This document shows, piece by piece, positions 1 to 6,986 of a DNA stretch of 46,771 nt (position 1 is its first letter; each line of letters opens with the position of its first letter). The position numbers were made by a program, and so were the translations under genes. Under the pieces are notes generated by a model, which ran no database searches, had not been told where the DNA came from, and saw nothing but the letters and a program-made list of their open reading frames with translations. This DNA is from a virus. The stretch lies in IMG/VR virus record IMGVR_UViG_3300010885_001803, positions 1 to 46,771 of that record. One strand, written 5' to 3'.

Positions 1-1
1 C

Positions 2-559
2 AATCCCTCCAATCAACTCAACACAGACACATCAGAAAAACTCATCAGATACCTCATCAAACACCAACACTGGAGCCCACTCGAAATGGTCTCCGCCTGT
101 ATTGAAATTACCACAACAAGAGATATTGCACGACAGATCCTTAGACATCGTAGCTTCAGCTTTCAAGAATTCAGTCAGCGATATGCTGACCCTACTAAAG
201 ACCTGTCGTTTGTATTGCGAGAAGCACGACTCCAAGACACCGCAAATAGACAGAACAGCATCCCAGTCGATGATCAACTGTTACAAAACGAATGGGAACG
301 TGCTCAAAAAAGAGTTATATATGCCGCACAAAGAGAGTACGAGTGGGCTATCGCTAATGGCATAGCAAAAGAACAAGCTCGTGCTGTATTACCAGAAGGG
401 CTTATTGAAAGTCGCTTGTATATGAATGGTACATTACGTAGCTGGATTCATTTTATTGAATTGCGTAGTGCTAATGGTACTCAAAAAGAGCATCAAGAAG
501 TAGCAATTGCCTGTGCAAAAGTTATTGCTGAAATCTTTCCTATGGATCTTAAGTCTTAA
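2..559 (+). CDS. thyX: Flavin-dependent thymidylate synthase ThyX (5' end outside window)
   Basis: ThyX makes dTMP from dUMP with FAD, methylene-tetrahydrofolate and NADPH, supplying thymidylate for phage DNA synthesis. The frame is open from base 2, so the start lies upstream; 185 residues are visible and probably a few tens are missing. Before the first internal ATG (base 86) the frame encodes a HWSPLEMV stretch, typical of ThyX just ahead of the substrate region, so that ATG is not the true start. The diagnostic RHRX7S motif is present (RHRSFSFQEFS) and is followed by SQRY. Near the C-terminus LRSWIHFIELR and a Gln/Glu-containing helix match the family's FAD/dUMP-binding end. T4 itself uses the unrelated ThyA enzyme, whereas many marine T4-like phages carry ThyX. 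The last 11 bases overlap, tail to tail, the 3' end of the minus-strand gene that follows. The identification is firm. Confidence 0.95.
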   Translation, partial: NPSNQLNTDTSEKLIRYLIKHQHWSPLEMVSACIEITTTRDIARQILRHRSFSFQEFSQRYADPTKDLSFVLREARLQDTANRQNSIPVDDQLLQNEWERAQKRVIYAAQREYEWAIANGIAKEQARAVLPEGLIESRLYMNGTLRSWIHFIELRSANGTQKEHQEVAIACAKVIAEIFPMDLKS

Positions 560-1265
560 ATAAATTAGGCGGAACGGTCTTGATATGATGTTGGTATTCA
601 TTTTCAAGCCATGCATAGTCGTTAATCTTAGCTAGCATAGCAGGATCGTTTTTATAAGTAGAGCCAAACCATTCTCCCGCAGTTGCTCCTCCCCTAGCAT
701 ATTCTGCGTATAGCTTTTTACTCAAATTAAACTTCCATACTTTTAACCTATCAGCAGTTTCTTGATCAAATTGTCCGTCAATTACTCTACTGGATAGTTT
801 AGCACATTCTCTAAAGGCACTGCGCCAAGCACTAAAGCCGTCCATATTAAAATTAGTAATGTTAGAAACTTCATCCATTGCTTTGAATCTTTTAGATATG
901 CTAGTTGTCATATCAGGCTTATTCATGTCCATGTTAAGTGTTAATTTAGTAGGAAGCAGTTTAATGCCTCCATATCCATATTCTAAATCATTAACAGGAT
1001 TACGACTACGCCATACATGAACAATATCTTCTTCGCTAGGATCTAATTTTAAATTAAATCTAAATGTAGGCAAGATAACTGCATCTGCATCTACAACATA
1101 AAACATATTACTGCTAACTAATTTGGCAGCTTCTCTATGCGCATTGTGTATACCAGAAACTCCGTGTACTCTGTAAATTTTGTTACGAAGATTCAAAGAT
1201 GTTAATCTAAGAAATCCAAAATTTGCCAACGGTTCATTATAAGAAATAAAAACAATGTCGTACAT
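549..1265 (-). CDS. DxD glycosyltransferase-like protein (paralogue of next gene)
   Basis: A 238-residue protein starting with an alternating hydrophobic strand (IVFISYNEP), then a VHGVSG motif at about 33-38 and a hydrophobic strand ending in a DAD triad (D59-A60-D61, context YVVDADAVI). This is the layout of GT-A fold glycosyltransferases, where DxD binds the metal and nucleotide sugar. A later YGYGGIKLL segment and an AWRSAFRE segment are shared with the upstream neighbour, showing that the two are paralogues. No membrane segment or signal peptide is seen. Its ATG overlaps the stop of the preceding gene by one base (TAATG), which implies translational coupling. The stop lies inside the thyX 3' end on the other strand. 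Donor and acceptor are unknown; modification of virion or host-surface glycans is inference. The fold assignment rests on motifs only. Confidence 0.6.
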   Translation of the reverse strand: MYDIVFISYNEPLANFGFLRLTSLNLRNKIYRVHGVSGIHNAHREAAKLVSSNMFYVVDADAVILPTFRFNLKLDPSEEDIVHVWRSRNPVNDLEYGYGGIKLLPTKLTLNMDMNKPDMTTSISKRFKAMDEVSNITNFNMDGFSAWRSAFRECAKLSSRVIDGQFDQETADRLKVWKFNLSKKLYAEYARGGATAGEWFGSTYKNDPAMLAKINDYAWLENEYQHHIKTVPPNLFKT

Positions 1266-2161
1266 TAGCGTTTCCTAATAATCCTAGGACTATTGTTAAA
1301 AACAGTTTTAAAAAATTTACTAGACTCTGCACACGGATCAAACAGCTCTAAACCGCACTCGTGATGTAATGTCTCTCCAATACCCATAATTTCGTAAGGC
1401 AACATTTTGTCAGTTATTTTACTGTATTTTTCTTCCCACACATTTGTAAGCCATTCAAAATCACGCACATTGGAATAATCCCAGTCTGTACAATTAGTAA
1501 GATATGCGCCTTCACGTGCGCCATATATACTCCACATACCATTAGGAACATCTAAGCCAACATTACACCATACTAATAATCGATGATAATTTTGCCACCA
1601 AATCTTTTTAAGGTCAGTAGTCTTAGCACCCTGATCTAATGACATTTTTACACCCTCACGGAATCCTGCTCGCCATGCTTGAAAGGGACTTGCGTTTGTA
1701 AAACTTTCACTATAGTTTTCATTAAACTGATAATACTTGTCGTCAAAACAAAACTCAACTAACCCCTTAACATCGTCTGGGCTACTATTTTCATGTGTAC
1801 GCATGTTATTAACAAACTTACGTGTCCACATTTTTAATCCACCATTACCGTACATAAGTCCGTTAACATGAACTTTTCCACACCAACTAAACACATGATC
1901 CGGTGTAAGTCCTAATGCATCTATATCTACTTCAACTTCAAGAAATTTTGGATCAACAATATTGTCTGCATCTACAGTAACAAAGTATTCTGTATCGCTT
2001 AACGCGGCACAGGCTTTGTGTGCGGCATCGCTACCTTTAACTCCATGTACACGTTTAGCCCAAGGCACTTTGTTGCATAAATCTGCATAGTTCTTTTCAG
2101 CATTTGGTTCGTCATAGCTGAGGAATATGATATCCTGTTCTATAATTTTAATTGGTGTCAT
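1265..2161 (-). CDS. DxD glycosyltransferase-like protein
   Basis: A 298-residue protein with the same order of motifs as the downstream neighbour: IIFLSYDEPNA near the N-terminus, VHGVKG at about 38-43, a strand ending TVDADN (D64-A65-D66) as putative nucleotide-sugar/metal site, MYGNGGLK in the middle and AWRAGFREGVK further on. It is about 60 residues longer than its paralogue, mostly in the C-terminal half. No secretion signal or membrane segment is visible. The gene overlaps the preceding gene by 14 bases and the following gene by one, so it belongs to a coupled operon. GT-A-type glycosyltransferase is the best reading; the substrate cannot be told from sequence. The main alternative is a sugar- or nucleotide-binding protein without transferase activity. 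Confidence 0.6.
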   Translation of the reverse strand: MTPIKIIEQDIIFLSYDEPNAEKNYADLCNKVPWAKRVHGVKGSDAAHKACAALSDTEYFVTVDADNIVDPKFLEVEVDIDALGLTPDHVFSWCGKVHVNGLMYGNGGLKMWTRKFVNNMRTHENSSPDDVKGLVEFCFDDKYYQFNENYSESFTNASPFQAWRAGFREGVKMSLDQGAKTTDLKKIWWQNYHRLLVWCNVGLDVPNGMWSIYGAREGAYLTNCTDWDYSNVRDFEWLTNVWEEKYSKITDKMLPYEIMGIGETLHHECGLELFDPCAESSKFFKTVFNNSPRIIRKR

Positions 2162-2753
2162 CTATTTTCCATATATTTAAAGAATAAGTTAGCTCTGATA
2201 AATTAGATGTAATTGAAATTGCTTCAATTGTTTTTTCCCACGTAGTGTTAAATTTAACAACAGCATTGTTTATTAGATCTATTAAGCGAATTCGAATTAT
2301 ACGTATTAAAAAATTTGGATCATTTCCTATTATTACAAAAAATAATATTTCTGAAGCTGGGATTTCATTGTTAAAATATCGAGTTTTAAATTCAACAGAT
2401 GCATTAAACAACCAATGCTCGTTAGTTTCATCCCATACAATTGAAATATCAGTCTCCGAGTCGCACCCTTCGATCCACGATAGAAGTTTATTTTTAAAAG
2501 AATTTTCTAAAGATAAATGATGCGAGATAATTCCTAACGACGAATTTCCGTTTTCATCAATAACTGTACCTATTCGAAAATTTTCAAATTGTTCTTTACC
2601 AGAAATGAATTTTTCATAAGAAGCAAAATCTATTTCTATTATATTTGTAAAACTTTCGTTTTTAAAATTTGTAACAGCTATTATTTGTTTATCGTCAGTA
2701 TATGCAACATAAAATTTTGGAGTCAGATCAAGTATTTTTTTTCGTTTAGCCAC
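2148..2753 (-). CDS. Hypothetical protein in glycosyltransferase operon
   Basis: A 201-residue protein that I do not recognise. It begins with a basic tail (MAKRKK) followed by predicted beta-strands (FYVAYTDDKQIIAVTNF) and has a hydrophobic centre (EILFFVIIG) before a basic stretch rich in Ile and Arg. It contains no Cys-rich motif, nucleotide-binding loop or obvious catalytic signature. Ile, Phe, Asn and Lys are abundant and the DNA is especially AT-rich. It overlaps both neighbours (8 bases upstream, 14 downstream) and lies between two pairs of glycosyltransferase-like genes, so it is probably translated with them. A role with those enzymes or in early takeover is only inference from position. 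Confidence 0.7.
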   Translation of the reverse strand: MAKRKKILDLTPKFYVAYTDDKQIIAVTNFKNESFTNIIEIDFASYEKFISGKEQFENFRIGTVIDENGNSSLGIISHHLSLENSFKNKLLSWIEGCDSETDISIVWDETNEHWLFNASVEFKTRYFNNEIPASEILFFVIIGNDPNFLIRIIRIRLIDLINNAVVKFNTTWEKTIEAISITSNLSELTYSLNIWKIDDTN

Positions 2754-3579
2754 CTGTTAACTCCTTTAATTTAGTAATAATTTTTGGAGATAAAAAATCC
2801 TTTTCTACATAATGAAATAAACGCTGTTGACGAATATTACCTACTGTCAATTCTCCAGTAAAATTAAACATTACTGATTTTTGCCAACTAGGTTCTCCAG
2901 TTTTCCAATTTTGCAATGGTGTTTTCATATGTATGAATTCCATTGGATTTAGCACATCTAAAACCTGCTCGTGCGCTCCTAGTATTTCTATTGTAATAGC
3001 CACTGCTAAATCCATACTGGACCACGATTGATAATTTTCTGGAGCAAATTTAGACCAACACCATTGCCAATTATTACATACAAATTCTAATACTTTATAA
3101 AATTCTTTTGCATAATCACTTTTCTTAAAGTAATGTAAAGCAAAATAAGGACTAGATAAGTTGTTAGATATAAATGCTTTTCTATGCACTGTATCAACTA
3201 CTGTTTCTAATTTATGATTTTTAATTCTATTACAGAATTTAATATCATGATTGCTACAGTAATCCCACCACAATGAAATGTCATCTAACATAAGCATGTC
3301 AGTATCTAGTACAATAGTTTCATCGTAAGGTGTTGCATAATACATCTGATATCTATGTTCAGTTTTAAATGAACTGCTTATGTCCTTATTAAAATAAGGA
3401 ATAGGAATTATTTGATCAAATGCTGTTACATATTCCTCAGGTACAATATCATTTGTAACAAGTGAAATTTTATCAATTTCATTTTGAGAAAGTTTTATAC
3501 TTAAGGCTAATGCATAAGCCTGTTGAATATAATCAACAGTATCAGTACGTTGAGCTAAAACTAAAAATCCTTTAGACAC
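2746..3579 (-). CDS. GT8-like glycosyltransferase (DTD motif)
   Basis: A 277-residue soluble protein. It opens with MSKGFLVLAQ, a Rossmann-like first strand, and has a strand followed by the DTD triad (LDTDMLMLDD, D92-T93-D94) in the position where GT8-type glycosyltransferases bind Mn2+ and the nucleotide sugar. Aromatic-rich segments (WWDYC, NNWQWCW, YQSWSSMD) follow and could form the acceptor site. It is clearly paralogous to the upstream gene, sharing the MSKG start, the xQxxxYxxxPYDxTxVxDxD block and a late NGT/NxTG region. It overlaps the gene before it and the gene after it by 8 bases each. The actual sugar and acceptor are unknown. The DxD and fold pattern are seen; the enzymatic role is inferred. 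Confidence 0.6.
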   Translation of the reverse strand: MSKGFLVLAQRTDTVDYIQQAYALALSIKLSQNEIDKISLVTNDIVPEEYVTAFDQIIPIPYFNKDISSSFKTEHRYQMYYATPYDETIVLDTDMLMLDDISLWWDYCSNHDIKFCNRIKNHKLETVVDTVHRKAFISNNLSSPYFALHYFKKSDYAKEFYKVLEFVCNNWQWCWSKFAPENYQSWSSMDLAVAITIEILGAHEQVLDVLNPMEFIHMKTPLQNWKTGEPSWQKSVMFNFTGELTVGNIRQQRLFHYVEKDFLSPKIITKLKELTGG

Positions 3580-4420
3580 CCGAACCTCCGTCTATAAATC
3601 TACTTAGACTAAATTTGTTCATCACATGTACATCAAGATTAGTAGTTTTTGCTATAATATACTCACCGTTATAATTTTTCTTTTCCATTAAAAATTGCAT
3701 TGTGCCGTTGTGCATTTCAACCAACACATCCTTATCTCGAGTATAAATCATTTTACCTGGTAACTCTACTGTAAAATTTCCGTCCATTTTTGAGTTTAAT
3801 ATGTGTATTGCAATACTAAATGCATAATCATTTCTAAATAAAGATGCATCTATGTTATACAACATTTTATAGTAATCCCAATTTGTTCTTATATAAGAAA
3901 TTAAATCAAAAAACGATTCCATCATTGGATTTTTTTTAAAAATAAATGCCGTAGCCCAATAAAAAGGAATACCCCGATCATTAATACGATTAAACTCATC
4001 TGCAGATCTTTCGTGTGCTAGATCCATGCTTTGAGAATAAATTTGCAAATCAGCATCTCGATCAAATGCTGATTTTAATACACTACTGTTTATTATAAAG
4101 TCGCTGTCAATCACAAGAGTTGTATCGTATGGGCTAAGTGCATAGGCTTGATACCTAGCAAAATTTTTCCATTCTAAACTTTTTGAAGATAGGGCGCCAT
4201 CAAAGAATGCTTTCTTTTGCTTGTATGCTATTTCGTGTACTTCAATAACTTGATCAAAAGGGTGATCAAGATAGGTAGTATTCAACCAGGTCAGACTATC
4301 AGTAACTAAACTAACAGGTAAATCTAAATAATGCTGTGCTTGTTTGGCCGCAAATATAGATAGCTTGATATAATCAATGCTAGAATTGTTTTGCGCAAAA
4401 ATTACAATACCTTTACTCAT
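3572..4420 (-). CDS. GT8-like glycosyltransferase (DSD motif)
   Basis: A 282-residue paralogue of the neighbouring downstream gene. It has the same MSKG-x-hydrophobic first strand (MSKGIVIFAQ), the ARYQAYALSPYD block, and a metal/nucleotide-sugar-like triad D105-S106-D107 in VIDSDFII. The C-terminal third is divergent. It overlaps the 114-residue gene upstream by 4 bases and the paralogue downstream by 8 bases. Two tandem pairs of unrelated GT-like families in one operon suggest that the phage builds or edits a glycan. Whether this is on its own fibres, its DNA or the host envelope is not shown by the sequence. No signal peptide or membrane anchor is present, so it should act in the cytoplasm. 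Confidence 0.6.
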   Translation of the reverse strand: MSKGIVIFAQNNSSIDYIKLSIFAAKQAQHYLDLPVSLVTDSLTWLNTTYLDHPFDQVIEVHEIAYKQKKAFFDGALSSKSLEWKNFARYQAYALSPYDTTLVIDSDFIINSSVLKSAFDRDADLQIYSQSMDLAHERSADEFNRINDRGIPFYWATAFIFKKNPMMESFFDLISYIRTNWDYYKMLYNIDASLFRNDYAFSIAIHILNSKMDGNFTVELPGKMIYTRDKDVLVEMHNGTMQFLMEKKNYNGEYIIAKTTNLDVHVMNKFSLSRFIDGGSGV

Positions 4421-4761
4421 AGGTCAATAATATCTGCAATTTTTCTCTTAGATTTTATATCTAAGTATTTAGAAAAATACTCCAAAGATGCATTATCGTA
4501 TTTTTGAATAATGTCATTTAAAAATTGTTTTGGGTTGGATATTTTAACAGGAAGATTATTAGCATCAATTAATATTAAATCAAATGGCCTATCGCACATT
4601 GTCTTTACAAAACTAATCAAATCTGGTGTAATCTTAAAGGTGGCACCTTCAACATAATAGATTAATTGTTGATTATATTCTTCTAGAATTATGCGTTTTT
4701 GATTAGCCAAAGTTGCCATATAATTGGCAACAGCAAACGCTTTTTCGATTCTCTCATCCAT
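4417..4761 (-). CDS. Conserved small phage protein, unknown function
   Basis: A 114-residue protein, first gene of the glycosyltransferase operon. The N-terminal part is helical (ERIEKAFAVANYMATLANQK), followed by a short beta region (QLIYYVEGATFKI) and a second half with FDLILIDANNLPV and a basic C-terminus ending in DIIDL. I recognise no catalytic motif. The start is supported by a GGAG ribosome binding site (plus-strand ctcc at about 4768-4771) six bases before ATG and by the sigma70-type promoter directly upstream. The stop overlaps the start of the next gene by 4 bases. Function is unknown; being the promoter-proximal gene of an apparently early unit, it may be regulatory, but that is a guess. 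Confidence 0.75.
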   Translation of the reverse strand: MDERIEKAFAVANYMATLANQKRIILEEYNQQLIYYVEGATFKITPDLISFVKTMCDRPFDLILIDANNLPVKISNPKQFLNDIIQKYDNASLEYFSKYLDIKSKRKIADIIDL

Positions 4762-4771
4762 GATAAACTCC

Positions 4772-4811
4772 GTAGTGTACTATAATAACACTACAATAGT
4801 TATCTTGTCAA
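4772..4811 (-). promoter_or_regulatory. Sigma70-type promoter with inverted repeat around the -10 box
   Basis: Read on the minus strand, TTGACA (plus coordinates 4806-4811, 6/6 match) is followed after 18 bases by TATTAT (4782-4787, 5/6 match), placed 20-odd bases before the start of the 114-residue gene. A 7-bp perfect inverted repeat, GTAGTGT at 4772-4778 and ACACTAC at 4788-4794, encloses the -10 box in its 9-base loop. This looks like a host-type early promoter, possibly with an operator. It differs from the ATAAATA sites in front of the structural genes. The sequence is seen; activity is inferred. Confidence 0.6.
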
Positions 4812-4823
4812 GAGTTTAGAGTA

Positions 4824-6002
4824 TTAAGGTCCTGATGTGGAAACTGTTGGATACGTTGCCGATACAGTTCCGCTAGAGTAAAATGCTCGTACGGTACTGT
4901 TTAATGTACCTGTTACGTTTTCATCAACCCCATAGATGCCATGGCCCGATGTAGTTGCATCGTCTTTGAATTGTATAGTAAATGTAAGCACATTGCCACC
5001 TGCGTTAACCTTAGCAAGGATATTGTACTGGTTAGGAGTGTAGGATGGGCTAGATGTTGTTTTATTAATGATGCTAATGTCTGATGTAGTTAAATTATAA
5101 AATCCTGTATTTGGGGCAATAGTTGTGTAACTTCCGGTACAAGTAGTACTATTATAATTCATAACGACTGTTTTTAAATTAACCAACAAAGTATGCCAGT
5201 CATCAGATTTTGTATAACCAGGATCTGTAACTAGATATCCATTCAATGATCCAAAAAATTGAAAATTTCCACCTGAATTAAAAAATGCTTTGGCTGCGGC
5301 GGCACTTGGCCAAGTTAATGTAACTGTATGTGTTACTATTGTATTCCAAGGAGTTGTTCGGTTTGGAGCTGACACGGTAACCAAACTTGATTGACCTGAA
5401 CCAATTGCAAGAGCATTAGCAAACACTGTGTTAGCTATTGCTAGATATCTTGAAAAATCTATTGCATTAACAATTGCGGCAGGATTTGATGCATTGGCTT
5501 TAGTTGGTATAGACGGGTATGTAAGATTACCAGGAATACCCTGATGTAAATATGCACTTAACAAGTCTGTTCTTAAATTATCCCATTGTAATGCACTAAT
5601 AGCCGTAGGACCTGATGCTAAATCAGCGGTAGCTAAAATAGGCATATTATAACCAAGCGGTGTTGGTAAACCAGTTGTTGGGGCTCCTAGCACCTTACTA
5701 GTTATTCCTCGGATATAATTATAATCTGCCGCAGTAACTACAGCGGCAGTAGTTGCTTGAAATGATGCAGGAACTCCCAATTGGCCAATTGCTTGGCTTG
5801 TACTAACTGTATATGTTCCTGTACCGCCTGTTCCTGTTACAAATGCAACTATGTGGGTGTTTATTGTTGTTGAACCGCCAGACACAGCCATTCCCAACTG
5901 TATTGTTCCAGTCGTCATTGTGGTTATATTTAAAACAGTACCCGCAATACCGCTAGTACCATTACTAATATAACCTTGAAATGTAGCCAATGTTGCTGCC
6001 AT
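4824..6002 (-). CDS. Virion structural protein with inserted GTYTVS module
   Basis: A 392-residue protein, low in charge and rich in Thr, Ser, Gly and Ala, typical of fibre or adhesin proteins. From residue about 88 it is paralogous throughout to the 305-residue protein encoded just upstream: both have an ADYN-like start, LRxDxxxAYxHxGxPGNLT, a TxTLTWPxxxAAxxFFNSG block, and a DENVxGTLxSTVxAxYSxG C-terminus ending in SGP/TGP. Residues about 10-80 are an extra module absent from the paralogue, containing GMAVSGG and GTGTYTVSTSQ. A similar module occurs in the 639-residue fibre gene of this window. It is the only gene between a TATAAATA late-type promoter and the glycosyltransferase operon. Role inferred: tail-fibre or baseplate decoration. 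The precise position in the virion is unknown. Confidence 0.7.
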   Translation of the reverse strand: MAATLATFQGYISNGTSGIAGTVLNITTMTTGTIQLGMAVSGGSTTINTHIVAFVTGTGGTGTYTVSTSQAIGQLGVPASFQATTAAVVTAADYNYIRGITSKVLGAPTTGLPTPLGYNMPILATADLASGPTAISALQWDNLRTDLLSAYLHQGIPGNLTYPSIPTKANASNPAAIVNAIDFSRYLAIANTVFANALAIGSGQSSLVTVSAPNRTTPWNTIVTHTVTLTWPSAAAAKAFFNSGGNFQFFGSLNGYLVTDPGYTKSDDWHTLLVNLKTVVMNYNSTTCTGSYTTIAPNTGFYNLTTSDISIINKTTSSPSYTPNQYNILAKVNAGGNVLTFTIQFKDDATTSGHGIYGVDENVTGTLNSTVRAFYSSGTVSATYPTVSTSGP

Positions 6003-6027
6003 GAGTTCCTCTGTTTAAAACGCTTTG

Positions 6028-6035
6028 TATTTATA
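6028..6035 (-). promoter_or_regulatory. T4-like late promoter box, TATAAATA
   Basis: The minus-strand octamer TATAAATA is a perfect match to the T4 late -10 consensus read by gp55-RNA polymerase. It ends 26 bases upstream of the ATG of the 392-residue structural gene. It lies in the gap between two structural genes, where no sigma70 -35 box is evident. Four other sites in the window share its ATAAATA core and similar spacing, which raises confidence. Confidence 0.75.
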
Positions 6036-6059
6036 ACCAGGCGTTGCTGGCAACACAAG

Positions 6060-6977
6060 TTATGGTCCTGTTGTTAGGACTGTTGGCAATACTGCTTGAA
6101 CTGCTGATCCTGTTGAATAATATGCTTGAACTGTACTAGTTAACGTTCCCGAAACGTTTTCATCAACACTTGGGCCGCCAGTATCTAAATCTTTAAATGC
6201 TATTGATAACGATAACTGTGTTCCGGCAGAATTAACCGAAGCGTTAATAGCGTATAAATTAGGACGATACGATATATCAGTTGACCCTTTTTGGAAAATT
6301 AATTTACTTGTTTGACTCAATAAATAAAATCCGCCAACACCATTTACCGGAGTAAAAATAACGTCGTATGACCCTGTCGTTGTAACACTGCCAAAACCAA
6401 GTGATATAGTACCCATGTCACTTAACATTTTTTTCCAATCGTCGTTTTTTGCTTTGCTTGCATCGTTAGCATATCCTGCTAAACTAGCACTGATTCTAAT
6501 TTGACTTCCTGAATTAAAAAAACCTCTGGCAGCATTATTATTAGGCCAAGTTAATGTTACATTTTGCGTTACTATACCATTCCAAGATGTTGTTCTAACC
6601 CCTTGTGCTAGTGTAACTAAACTAGCCTGTCCTGATGGCGGAGTGGTCGTTGATGCGGCATACGTAGCGTTTAATATTGCCAAATAATTATTATAATCAG
6701 TAGCTGTTACTTTATTTGCATTAGTAGGATTGTTTGGAACTGTAAGATTACCAGGATTGCCAATATGAGTATAGGCATTAACAATATCGTTTCTTAACGC
6801 TCGCCAATCAGTTAATCTAATTGGAGGATACTTGCCTGAAGTAGCAATTAGTTGAGAACTTTGTAAAGTTTGGTTATATCCGTATAAGCCAGTGCCTGTA
6901 CCCATAATTGTACTAATCGTGGATTGCAACACGTTATAGTCACTAGCATAAATTTTTGCGCCTTGAATAACTGCCAT
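6060..6977 (-). CDS. Virion structural protein (paralogue of 392-residue protein)
   Basis: A 305-residue Thr/Ser/Gly-rich protein. It starts directly with the domain that in its downstream paralogue begins near residue 88 (MAVIQGAKIYASDYN). It carries the LTVPNNPTNANKVTATDYN segment, the VTLTWPNNNAARGFFNSG block and the DENVSGTLTSTVQAYYSTG C-terminus. The TWPxxxxAxxFFNSG signature occurs in structural proteins of marine T4-like phages as I recall them; no enzymatic motif is seen. It starts 9 bases after the stop of the 510-residue fibre gene and has no promoter-like box of its own, so it is probably the second gene of the unit starting at 8519. The tail location is inferred from neighbours. 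Confidence 0.7.
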   Translation of the reverse strand: MAVIQGAKIYASDYNVLQSTISTIMGTGTGLYGYNQTLQSSQLIATSGKYPPIRLTDWRALRNDIVNAYTHIGNPGNLTVPNNPTNANKVTATDYNNYLAILNATYAASTTTPPSGQASLVTLAQGVRTTSWNGIVTQNVTLTWPNNNAARGFFNSGSQIRISASLAGYANDASKAKNDDWKKMLSDMGTISLGFGSVTTTGSYDVIFTPVNGVGGFYLLSQTSKLIFQKGSTDISYRPNLYAINASVNSAGTQLSLSIAFKDLDTGGPSVDENVSGTLTSTVQAYYSTGSAVQAVLPTVLTTGP

Positions 6978-6986
6978 GATATACCT

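Noticed and set aside
86-88. ATG at 86 as the thyX start
   Set aside because: The frame is open upstream to the window edge and encodes conserved ThyX residues (HWSPLEM) before this ATG.
102-365. Plus-strand 87-codon frame inside thyX
   Set aside because: Shadow frame of the ThyX coding region, which has clear family motifs in another frame; no independent signal.
4772-4794. Inverted repeat as a Rho-independent terminator
   Set aside because: The stem has only 7 pairs with three G-C pairs, the loop is 9 bases and no T-run follows; its placement around a -10 box fits an operator better.
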